Source: an uncultured Clostridia bacterium
GTDB taxonomy: Bacteria; Bacillota; Clostridia; Christensenellales; Borkfalkiaceae
DNA: 13,853 bases
Reading direction: 5' to 3'
Assembly (NCBI GenBank): GCA_947627125.1
Contig: CANQUY010000036.1
Location: 1 to 13,853, forward strand
The notes below the pieces were generated by a model. That model was not told where the DNA came from. It made no database searches and saw only the letters and a list, made by a program, of their open reading frames with translations. Position 1 is the first letter of the stretch. Every line of letters starts with the position of its first letter. Made by a program: the position numbers and the translations under genes. This document shows positions 1 through 6,208 of this stretch, one piece after another.

Positions 1-60
1 AGATGCTTCGGTACGGCCTCCGTGGACTGCGTTGTGTTCACGTTCTCAGCATGACGCCGC
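1..60. repeat. Partial ~149-bp palindromic repeat element (right half), cut by window edge
   Basis: This matches the right half of the repeat element seen complete at 361-508: it starts within GAGATGCTTCGGTA and ends in TTCTCAGCATGACGCCGC. The left part lies outside the window, so it is not known whether it is a full or half copy. The stretch 61-103 after it holds nothing I recognise. Confidence 0.8.
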
Positions 61-103
61 TACAGGCTTCCGTCCTCTGCCCGAACGCAGTCCTGCTCCC
101 TCC

Positions 104-251
104 GCCGCGTCATTCTGAGAAAGGGAGCAGGACGAGAGGACGGGAACTAACCCGAAGAATCTCGCGGCGAAAGTCCGTAAATTATGCGGCGAGATGCTTC
201 GGTACTGCCTCCGTAGACTTCGTTGTGCTCTCGTTCTCAGCATGACGCCGC
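104..251. repeat. ~149-bp palindromic repeat element, full copy
   Basis: Begins GCCGCGTCATTCTGAGAA and ends TTCTCAGCATGACGCCGC, which are imperfect terminal inverted repeats (16 of 18 positions match). The centre holds CCCGAAGAATCTCGCGGCGA followed by GCGGCGAGATGCTTCGG. It consists of a left and a right hairpin. It has no transposase and no convincing protein; short open frames inside are by-products of its sequence. It is the first part of the 257-bp tandem duplication 104-360 / 361-617. Confidence 0.9.
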
Positions 252-278
252 ACTCCGCGAGGCATATGCGAACACAAT

Positions 279-344
279 GCGGCGAGATGCTTCGGTACGG
301 CTCGCATAGACTTCGTTGTGTTCCCGTTCTCAGCATGACGCCGC
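279..344. repeat. Half copy (right hairpin only) of the repeat element
   Basis: GCGGCGAGATGCTTCGGTA at the start and TTCTCAGCATGACGCCGC at the end form one hairpin: GCGGCG pairs with CGCCGC and ATGCT pairs with AGCAT, with two mismatched positions between them. The left hairpin of the full element is absent. It is joined to the preceding full copy by a 27-bp linker (252-278) that recurs identically at 509-535. Confidence 0.85.
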
Positions 345-360
345 TACGGACACCCGAGCC

Positions 361-508
361 GCCGCGTCATTCTGAGAAAGGGGGCAGGACGAGAGGAAGG
401 GGATGAACCCGAAGAATCTCGCGGCGAAAGTCCGTAAAGCATGCGGCGAGATGCTTCGGTACGGCTAATGTAGACTTCGTTGTGTTCCCGTTCTCAGCAT
501 GACGCCGC
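361..508. repeat. ~149-bp palindromic repeat element, full copy (reference copy)
   Basis: The left hairpin spans 361-425: GCCGCG 361-366 pairs with CGCGGC 420-425, and ATTCT 369-373 pairs with AGAAT 413-417. The right hairpin spans 443-508: GCGGCG 443-448 pairs with CGCCGC 503-508, and ATGCT 451-455 pairs with AGCAT 496-500. Both hairpins keep a 2x2 mismatch between outer and inner stem. The sequence between the arms differs between copies, whereas the stems are kept. Confidence 0.9.
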
Positions 509-535
509 ACTCCGCGAGGCATATGCGAACACAAT

Positions 536-601
536 GCGGCGAGATGCTTCGGTACGGCCTCCGTGGACTTCGTTGTGTTCTTCTTCTCAGCATGACGCCG
601 C
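536..601. repeat. Half copy (right hairpin only) of the repeat element
   Basis: Same hairpin as at 279-344, exactly 257 bp further on, with a few substitutions in the loop region. It is followed by a decayed scrap (about 627-660) with CAGCATGACGCTGC and a GTCCGTAAAG piece, which suggests older, eroding copies upstream of sleB. Confidence 0.85.
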
Positions 602-707
602 CAGCCCTCATCCCGAGCGAGCCGGGCAGCATGACGCTGCTACGGCGAATGTCCGTAAAGCGCGCCGCGTGATAAAAACAAAGCATGCATAAAAGTTTTC
701 ACCTTGC

Positions 708-720
708 GCACATTGTGCGT
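708..720. promoter_or_regulatory. Short perfect palindrome just upstream of the sleB ribosome site
   Basis: CGCACA and TGTGCG flank a single T, immediately before the AGGAGG ribosome site (722-727) of sleB. It could be a regulator's operator or a small hairpin in the mRNA leader affecting ribosome access. Sporulation genes such as sleB are known to be transcribed by sigma-G, but I could not find a well-spaced sigma-G promoter here. The function is undecided. Confidence 0.35.
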
Positions 721-732
721 AAGGAGGAATTT

Positions 733-1506
733 ATGAAGAAGTTTTTGGCAATCGGCGCTGTGGCTCTCGCCCTCACTGCGGCAGTCACGACGGGCATTGC
801 GGCGTATCAGTTCACCGCGCAGCCCATAGCCGATACGGCGCTTGAGCTTGCCCAAGAGGCCGCCGTTCTCCGTCAGGGGAGCAGGGGCGGCGAAGTCAAG
901 GAAGTCCAGCGCAGATTAAAACAGTGGGGCTACTATACGGGCGCCGTGGACGGCATCTTCGGCGCGGGTACCAAAAAGGCGGTCATCGCCTTTCAGAAGA
1001 AGAACGGCTTGACGGCGGACGGCGTCGTTGGCAAAGCGACCTTTGCGGCGCTCGGCATGAACGACAGCTACAACGCCTTAAATAACGGGAACGGTTCGGG
1101 CTCATCTTCGGGCTCGTCCTCCTCGTCCTCTTCTTCGGGAAGCTCTTCCTACACTTCATCCGATCTGTACTTGCTCGCCAAGTGCATCTATGCGGAGGGA
1201 AGGGGAGAGAGCTATACCGGGCAGGTCGCCATCGGCGCGGTCATCATGAACCGCGTGAGGAGCAAATCTTTCCCCAACACGATTGCGGGCGTCGTCTATC
1301 AGAGCGGCGCGTTTACGGCGGTTTCAGACGGGCAGATCAATCTCGAACCCGACAAGACGGCCTACAATGCGGCGCGGGACGCCATGAACGGCTGGGATCC
1401 CACCTACGGGTGCCTCTATTACTACAACCCCGCCGTTGCAACGAGTTCGTGGATCTTCAACCGCCAGACGGTGGTTGTCATCGGCAAGCATGTCTTTGCC
1501 ATATAA
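733..1506 (+). CDS. sleB: Spore cortex-lytic enzyme SleB
   Basis: SleB is a lytic transglycosylase that cuts muramic-delta-lactam-containing cortex peptidoglycan during germination. The 257-residue protein has an N-terminal secretion signal (KK at 2-3, hydrophobic 4-25), a PG_binding_1 repeat (about 46-108, with the motif VKEVQRRLKQWGYY), a Gly/Ser linker (118-140) and a Hydrolase_2 domain (about 143-257). The family motif AEGRGESYTGQVAIGAVIMNRV holds the likely catalytic Glu155. Domain order and length fit Bacillus SleB. I chose the ATG at 733 because AGGAGG lies 5 nt upstream and the signal peptide begins there; an in-frame ATG at 685 has no ribosome site. The stop overlaps the ribosome site of ypeB, so the two form the classical bicistronic operon. 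The protein is expected in the forespore, exported across the inner membrane. Confidence 0.93.
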   Translation: MKKFLAIGAVALALTAAVTTGIAAYQFTAQPIADTALELAQEAAVLRQGSRGGEVKEVQRRLKQWGYYTGAVDGIFGAGTKKAVIAFQKKNGLTADGVVGKATFAALGMNDSYNALNNGNGSGSSSGSSSSSSSSGSSSYTSSDLYLLAKCIYAEGRGESYTGQVAIGAVIMNRVRSKSFPNTIAGVVYQSGAFTAVSDGQINLEPDKTAYNAARDAMNGWDPTYGCLYYYNPAVATSSWIFNRQTVVVIGKHVFAI

Positions 1507-1518
1507 GGAGGGAATATC

Positions 1519-3489
1519 ATGGAAAATAAAATCGGTAAGAATGTTTCGAGCGGCGCAGAGAAGGTGGAACGCGTGGAGGAATACACGGCGGACCAAGTGG
1601 ACAGCGCCCCCGCAAAGACGACGAAAAAGACAACGGTGAAAAAGACAACTTCCGCAAAGAAGCCGACGGCAAAGAAAACTCCTACGAAGAGCCTTTCCAA
1701 TGCGGAAAAGAAGGAAAAGGAAGCCGCGAAGAAGCGGATCGAAAAGGCAAAGGAGAAGGAAGCGGCCAAGGAGGAGAAGAAGGCCGACAAGATCGCCTTA
1801 AAGCAGAAGAAACTCGAAAAGAAGGCCGAGATCAAGAAGAAGAAGCTCGAGAAGAAGGCCATGGTCGCCGAGAAAAAGGCGGAACGCAAGCAGAAAAAGC
1901 TCGATAAAAAGGCCGCCCTCAGGGAAAAGAGGGTGGAGCGCAAGGCGGAACGCGCCGCACGCAAGGAACTCCTCAGAAACGAAACCAAGGCGGAGCGGCA
2001 GAAGCGGATCGAGCGCGAAAAACGGGAGCGCATCGCCCTCAAGCGTCAGAAAGCGGCCGCCCGTGAAAAGGCGAGAGAGGACAAGGTCGCATCCCGCCGC
2101 GCGGCGCACGAACGCAGGGCAGAGGACAAAAAGCACAGGCGCGAACAAAAGACGGCGAGAAAAGAGAACCGCCGCGGGTTCGGCGGATGGCTCGCGGCCG
2201 TCATTTCGCTCGGCGTCGCCACCCTTATCCTCGGCACCGTCGTCACGGCGGGGGCGTTCCGCCTCAACGATATGGCCGTGATCGGCGAAACGGGCGCGCG
2301 CACGACGCTGTATGAGCTCGTTTCCGTTTCCGAGGACATGGACAACAACCTCTCCAAGCTCCGCGTTTCCTCGGGCGTGGACGAACAGAGAAAACTTCTG
2401 ACGTCCATTCTCGTGGACAGCGCCCTCATCGAGAGTGCTCTCGAACGGCTCCCCGTGGACGAGGCGACGGGCACGGATATTTCCTCTTTTGTTAACGAAA
2501 CGAACAATTTCGCGAACAGCATGCTCACCCGTCTTTCGCAGGGAAAGACGCTCACGGCGGCGGAGAAGGAGAAAATCTCCAACCTTTACAGCGTCAACAT
2601 GCAGCTCAGCAGCGAGCTCAACGAGCTCATGGCGCACATGACACAAAACGACGTCATGGACTTCATCACGGGAAATGAGGGTACCATGTCCGAGAGCTTC
2701 GGCTCCATGGGCAGCGGGATCCACGAAAAGGCGGAGGAAATTCTGGACGCTCCCTTCTCCAAGGAGGGCAATATCGGCGAGAACAAGCTCAACGACCTGC
2801 CCGAAATCACCGAGGCGGAGGCGGAAGAGAGGGCAAAGGAGTACTTTTCGGCATACCATGTCCAAGAGGTGGCCTTCACGGGCGAAACGACGGCGCGCGA
2901 CGTCACCTGTTACAACTTCACGCTGACCGATGAAAACGGCATGGAGATCTTTGCAGAGATCACTAAGAACGGCGGTAAACTTGCTTTCTTCGATTGTTAT
3001 GAGGACTGTACAGAAAAGAACTTTGAGCTCGAAACCTGCGACAAGCTCGCCAAGGAGTTTTTGGCGGGGCTCGGGATCGAAAACGTCGAGGCCGTGTGGC
3101 TCTCCGACGCGGGCATGGTGGCCAACCTCACCTATGTTGCGAAGGAGGGCGGCGCGAGGATCTATCCCGAAGTGATCCGCGTGAGAGTTTGCGAATCCAA
3201 GGGCAGGGTCATCGGCATTGACGCGAGGGGATATCTCCTCAACAACGAGAAGAACCGCACCAAGGCAGGGCTCTCCGAGGGGGAGGCGAAAGAGCTCCTC
3301 TCCGAAGAACTGAATGTCACTGCGGCCAATCTCGCCGTGATCCCCGTCGGCGGAAAGAGGGTCCTGTGCTATGAATTTGCCTGCACGGCGGGCGAGGAAC
3401 AGTTCATCGTCTACCTCGACGCCAACACGGGTGCAGAGGTCGAGATCTTCCGCGTGAGAAACAGCTCCACGGGCAGCTACCTCGAATGA
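1519..3489 (+). CDS. ypeB: Germination protein YpeB with a long basic N-terminal extension
   Basis: In Bacillus, YpeB is needed for SleB to accumulate stably in the spore, and SleB and YpeB protect each other. This 656-residue protein starts 12 nt after sleB with AAGGAGGG at 1505-1512. Residues 1-220 are highly charged. At about 31-58 there is a Lys/Thr/Ala/Pro-rich stretch resembling histone H1 tails, then a Lys/Glu/Arg/Ala-rich likely helical or coiled-coil rod (60-218). One membrane segment follows (about 222-247), then the YpeB region: LYELVSVSEDMDNNLSKLR and LPV motifs, APFS (411-414) in the position of the family's GPFSDH motif, and about three PepSY-like repeats (430-492, 503-572, 583-645). 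Bacillus YpeB is about 450 residues, so the extension is the oddity. By family topology it would face the forespore core and the rest the cortex side. Identification is firm; the extension's role is unknown. Confidence 0.9.
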   Translation: MENKIGKNVSSGAEKVERVEEYTADQVDSAPAKTTKKTTVKKTTSAKKPTAKKTPTKSLSNAEKKEKEAAKKRIEKAKEKEAAKEEKKADKIALKQKKLEKKAEIKKKKLEKKAMVAEKKAERKQKKLDKKAALREKRVERKAERAARKELLRNETKAERQKRIEREKRERIALKRQKAAAREKAREDKVASRRAAHERRAEDKKHRREQKTARKENRRGFGGWLAAVISLGVATLILGTVVTAGAFRLNDMAVIGETGARTTLYELVSVSEDMDNNLSKLRVSSGVDEQRKLLTSILVDSALIESALERLPVDEATGTDISSFVNETNNFANSMLTRLSQGKTLTAAEKEKISNLYSVNMQLSSELNELMAHMTQNDVMDFITGNEGTMSESFGSMGSGIHEKAEEILDAPFSKEGNIGENKLNDLPEITEAEAEERAKEYFSAYHVQEVAFTGETTARDVTCYNFTLTDENGMEIFAEITKNGGKLAFFDCYEDCTEKNFELETCDKLAKEFLAGLGIENVEAVWLSDAGMVANLTYVAKEGGARIYPEVIRVRVCESKGRVIGIDARGYLLNNEKNRTKAGLSEGEAKELLSEELNVTAANLAVIPVGGKRVLCYEFACTAGEEQFIVYLDANTGAEVEIFRVRNSSTGSYLE

Positions 3490-3503
3490 TGTGAATAAGA
3501 ATG

Positions 3504-3538
3504 AAGGTCCGACGTGCGGTATCCGCCCGTCGGACCTT
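3504..3538 (+). terminator. Intrinsic terminator of sleB-ypeB
   Basis: AAGGTCCGACG (3504-3514) is perfectly complementary to CGTCGGACCTT (3528-3538), an 11-bp stem with a 13-nt loop, starting 15 bases after the ypeB stop. The following T-run is short (TTT in all), so it may be leaky. Confidence 0.75.
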
Positions 3539-3586
3539 TGAGAGCGCGGGGGCACGAACGGGAGCGGACCGCTCATGCTGAACGCC

Positions 3587-3735
3587 GCCGCGTCATTCTG
3601 AGAAACGGACGTTGAACGAAGTCCGACGAACTAACCCGAAGAATCTCGCGGCGAATGTCCGTAAAGCATGCGGCGAGATGCTTCGGTATGGCTTCCGTAG
3701 ACTGCGTCGGGCTCTCCTTCTCAGCATGACGCCGC
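3587..3735. repeat. ~149-bp palindromic repeat element, full copy
   Basis: Has both ends (GCCGCGTCATTCTGAGAA and CTTCTCAGCATGACGCCGC) and both hairpins. Its left-arm insert (ACGGACGTTGAACGAAGTCC) differs from the copies near sleB and matches the next copy, so copies in one cluster appear to spread locally. Confidence 0.9.
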
Positions 3736-3769
3736 CACAGGCTTCCGTAAAACCGACGGAGCAGGAGCC

Positions 3770-3918
3770 GCCGCGTCATTCTGAGAAACGGGCGTTGAAC
3801 GAAGTCCGACGAACTAACCCGAAAAATCTCGCGGCGATTTTCCGTAAAGTATGCGGCGAGATGCTTCGGTAAGGCCATCGTAGACTGCGTAGTACTCCCG
3901 TTCTCAGCATGACGCCGC
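3770..3918. repeat. ~149-bp palindromic repeat element, full copy
   Basis: Second of three elements between ypeB and the GH16 gene. The inner left-arm stem is preserved as ATTCT/AGAAT, although the flanking GAAGAAT of other copies reads GAAAAAT here, which breaks one pair. The right arm keeps ATGCT/AGCAT. Confidence 0.9.
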
Positions 3919-3934
3919 TACAGGCTCCCGTGCC

Positions 3935-4082
3935 GCCGCGTCATTCTGAGAATACGGGCAGGACGAAAGGACGGAATCTAACCCGAAAAATCTCGCGGCG
4001 ATTTTCCGTAAAGCATGCGGCGAGATGCTTCGGTATGGCTTCCGTAGACTGCGTCGGGCTCCCCTTCTCAGCATGACGCCGC
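3935..4082. repeat. ~149-bp palindromic repeat element, full copy
   Basis: Third element of this cluster. It is followed at 4097-4110 by a small GC-rich hairpin (CCCCTC-CC-GAGGGG) and then by the GH16 terminator. Similar CCCCTCC-type hairpins adjoin the element at 10073, so they may be part of a wider repeat context. Confidence 0.9.
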
Positions 4083-4120
4083 CACCATCCCTTGGTCCCC
4101 TCCCGAGGGGGTCAAAGCAC

Positions 4121-4149
4121 AAAAAAAGAGCGGCAGGGCCGCTCTTTTT
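4121..4149 (-). terminator. Intrinsic terminator of the GH16 gene
   Basis: On the minus strand AAAAAGAGCGGC, a 3-nt loop and GCCGCTCTTTTTTT form a 12-bp stem ending in a seven-T run, 12-38 nt after the stop codon. A plus-strand transcript would also meet a T-run, so it may act in both directions and separate the two convergent units. Confidence 0.9.
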
Positions 4150-4160
4150 AAATGTAGAAC

Positions 4161-6089
4161 TCAGTTCTTGCCGAAGAGGAACTTGCTGACCGTGACGCTC
4201 GCGTCGTGCGTATTCGCGTCGCCGCCCATCGAATCCACAAAGATGAGGATGTTCTTTACTGCGCCCTGCGCCGCCGTTCCGTCATAGACGATGGTGAGCG
4301 TGACTTCCTCATTCGCCGCAAGGGTGATCTTGGTGCCGCCCCAAGTGAGGTCGGTATACAGCCCCGTGCCGCCGACGTTCGTTGCAGACCGGTTGGTGCA
4401 GTCGGTGCCGCTGCCCGAACCGTTTCCGTTGCTCGTGTCCACCCAAGTCGTGCCCTGTACGTCCACGCGGACAGTGACTTCCGTATCCTTATTGTTCTTG
4501 ATGGTGATGGAGAAAACGTTGTTCCCCGCAGCGAGGGCGGCGCATTCGGCCGTCACGGGCTTATAGGTGTTGCCGAGGCCCTGATAGGTGAGCGTCCAGG
4601 ACTTGTTCTCGTCCGCCGCAGTCGCGGTGTAGCCCGAGCCCTCTTCCATGTTGAAGGTGAGCGCAACGGGGTCGCCCGTGGGAACAGAGGGAGCAGGGGC
4701 TTCGCCGCCCTTTGCGAACTTGAGCTCGGAAACGTGGAGATTGCCCGCATGCGTCGCAGTGTCGTCCCATTTGGAGGTGTCGGGCATGAGCTGGATCCTG
4801 TCTACAACGCCCTCAAACTTGATGACGCATTCCACTTCCGCACCCGCGGGAATGGTGAAGTAAGAGCCGCCGTTCGCGGTGTTCGTATCCACCGTCACGC
4901 CGTCCATTGTGGCGGAAACGTTGACGTCGGAATTCTTTGTATAGCCGCTCGCCGCATTCTCCGCGTCCTTTTCGTTGTTGATGAGGCTGATACGGAGGAA
5001 CACATCCGCTTCGCCGTTGTTCTTGACCTTAATGTGGGCGGTGTTTGCATTTGCCGCCGCGGCGGGAGCGGGCATCTCGACGTTGGTATAGGAAGCGCCC
5101 TTTGCTGCCGTATAGGTGATATCTGCCGACTTCTTATCCGCGGAGAGTTCTACGGTGAAGGGATCGCTGTTTGCAAAGCCGAGGTCCTGCGTTTCGATCT
5201 TGCTCCAATCGGTCGCGTCCCCCGTTGCGGGAGGGTTGGGATCGGGTTTCGCCTCGGGGTCGCCGTCGGGGGGATTTACCTTGCCTGCGGAGGTCTTGAC
5301 CCACTGATAGTCGGCCGTCTTGCCGTCCGCGCCGCCGAATTTGCCCATCCAGCCCTCGGCGTCCTTCGTGCCGCACCAATAGTTCATGAGAATGCGTCCC
5401 GCCGTCTTGGGGAAGTCCTCGCCCTTCTTGACGTCCGCCTTGTCCACGCGGTAGACGGGCTTTCCGTCCACAAACCATGTAATGTGATCCTCCGCCCAGC
5501 GGAAGCCGTAGTTGTGGAATTCCTCGCTCGCGTCAAAGCCCAAATCGTACATGTGCTCGTGCCCGCCCACGCCGTTTGCGTAGTAGTTGAACTGCACCTT
5601 GGTGGGGGACTTGCCGAGGAACTCGATATCGATCTCGTCCCAAGGGTTGGGCGTGCCGTCGTAAACGTCGTAGGGACCCGTGCATACAAAGAACGTGGAG
5701 GCCGTGCCGACGCTGTTGGAGGGCTTCATGCGGACTTCATAGTCGCCGAAGCCGTAATAATAGGTCGTGCGGGCCTCACCCGAGGTGTAGCTGAACGTCT
5801 TTTCCGCTCCGTCCACCCACTTCGTGATCTCCTCTTCCGTGATGCCGAGATGCATCTGCCCGTCCGAAAACGAGAGATTGCCGCCCGTCCACACGGTGTT
5901 GAACACGCTGCCGTTGGACCAGCCGTCCGATGCGAACAGGACCTTTGCGCCGGGATCGCCCTGCGAGAAGTCCGCAAGGGTGCTGCCCGCGAGCGTGGCG
6001 TCCGTCAGCTTTGTGCCGCCGCAAGCCGCAAGGACGCTTCCCGTCATTGCGAGGGTCAAAGCGATCGCAACGATTGATTTTGCCTTCAT
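4161..6089 (-). CDS. GH16 lichenase-type endo-beta-1,3-1,4-glucanase lipoprotein with two C-terminal beta-sandwich modules
   Basis: Predicted surface lipoprotein that hydrolyses internal bonds of mixed-linkage beta-glucan. The 642-residue protein has a signal peptide with lipobox LAAC (lipidated Cys23), then a GH16 domain (about 50-268). The catalytic motif WDEIDIEFLG (150-159) gives nucleophile Glu152, Asp154 and acid/base Glu156. The surrounding KVQFNYYANGVGGHE and LGFDASEEFHNYGFRW match Bacillus lichenases closely, so the specificity call is better than for GH16 in general. After a Pro/Asp linker (271-293) come two related beta-rich modules (about 300-460 and 475-642), probably carbohydrate-binding; this is inferred, not recognised. 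The ATG at 6089 has AGGAGG 7 nt upstream; an ATG 18 nt earlier overlaps that site and is rejected. It lies downstream of the GT2 gene but has its own promoter. Confidence 0.9.
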   Translation of the reverse strand: MKAKSIVAIALTLAMTGSVLAACGGTKLTDATLAGSTLADFSQGDPGAKVLFASDGWSNGSVFNTVWTGGNLSFSDGQMHLGITEEEITKWVDGAEKTFSYTSGEARTTYYYGFGDYEVRMKPSNSVGTASTFFVCTGPYDVYDGTPNPWDEIDIEFLGKSPTKVQFNYYANGVGGHEHMYDLGFDASEEFHNYGFRWAEDHITWFVDGKPVYRVDKADVKKGEDFPKTAGRILMNYWCGTKDAEGWMGKFGGADGKTADYQWVKTSAGKVNPPDGDPEAKPDPNPPATGDATDWSKIETQDLGFANSDPFTVELSADKKSADITYTAAKGASYTNVEMPAPAAAANANTAHIKVKNNGEADVFLRISLINNEKDAENAASGYTKNSDVNVSATMDGVTVDTNTANGGSYFTIPAGAEVECVIKFEGVVDRIQLMPDTSKWDDTATHAGNLHVSELKFAKGGEAPAPSVPTGDPVALTFNMEEGSGYTATAADENKSWTLTYQGLGNTYKPVTAECAALAAGNNVFSITIKNNKDTEVTVRVDVQGTTWVDTSNGNGSGSGTDCTNRSATNVGGTGLYTDLTWGGTKITLAANEEVTLTIVYDGTAAQGAVKNILIFVDSMGGDANTHDASVTVSKFLFGKN

Positions 6090-6140
6090 AAGTTTTCCTC
6101 CTTTCATGATTCCAAAATATCTGCCGTTTATGGCGGTTCT

Positions 6141-6169
6141 ATTGTAGAAAGAAAAAACATCTCCGTCAA
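6141..6169 (-). promoter_or_regulatory. Promoter of the GH16 gene
   Basis: On the minus strand TTGACG (6169-6164), a 17-nt spacer and TACAAT (6146-6141) make a strong sigma-A-like promoter, giving a leader of about 45 nt. The same hexamers and spacing occur before the response regulator gene. The -35 hexamer fills the loop of the overlapping terminator hairpin. Confidence 0.85.
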
Positions 6170-6178
6170 GAGATGTTT
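6152..6178 (-). terminator. GT2 terminator with the next gene's -35 box in its loop
   Basis: On the minus strand AAACATCTC (6178-6170) pairs with GAGATGTTT (6163-6155), a perfect 9-bp stem ending in a six-T run. The 6-nt loop is TTGACG, exactly the -35 hexamer of the GH16 promoter. It starts 20 nt after the GT2 stop codon. Confidence 0.75.
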
Positions 6179-6208
6179 CTCAAATTGTCGATATTTTTCA
6201 CCGATTGT
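6179..6208 (-). promoter_or_regulatory. Direct-repeat operator of LytTR type upstream of the GH16 promoter
   Basis: On the minus strand ACAATCGGTG (6208-6199) and ACAATTTGAG (6188-6179) start 20 nt apart, and the second starts 19 nt before the -35 hexamer. The pair upstream of the GH3 gene has identical spacing and offset. LytTR regulators (AgrA, ComE) are known to bind two short direct repeats about two helical turns apart just before the -35. The upstream copy overlaps the last codons and stop of the GT2 gene. Confidence 0.6.

Noticed and set aside
104..251. Insertion sequence
   Set aside because: Terminal inverted repeats exist, but there is no transposase frame inside any copy and no clear target-site duplication. 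At most it is a non-autonomous element.
104..601. CRISPR array
   Set aside because: The repeat units are ~149 bp palindromic elements with related, not unique, intervening sequence, and no cas genes are present.
1..686. Several small open frames encoding MLRYG...LRC...LSMTP or MLRTGTQRSL...SISPH peptides, recurring at 3573-4122 and 10032-10383
   Set aside because: They are translations of the palindromic repeat in its various frames. They recur only because the DNA repeats, lack ribosome sites and read on both strands alike.
660..732. Sigma-G promoter for sleB
   Set aside because: GCATA and CATTGTG resemble sigma-G boxes, but the -10 would lie a few bases from the ribosome site, leaving no room for a leader, and the spacing is off. 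The real promoter may be elsewhere in 600-700.
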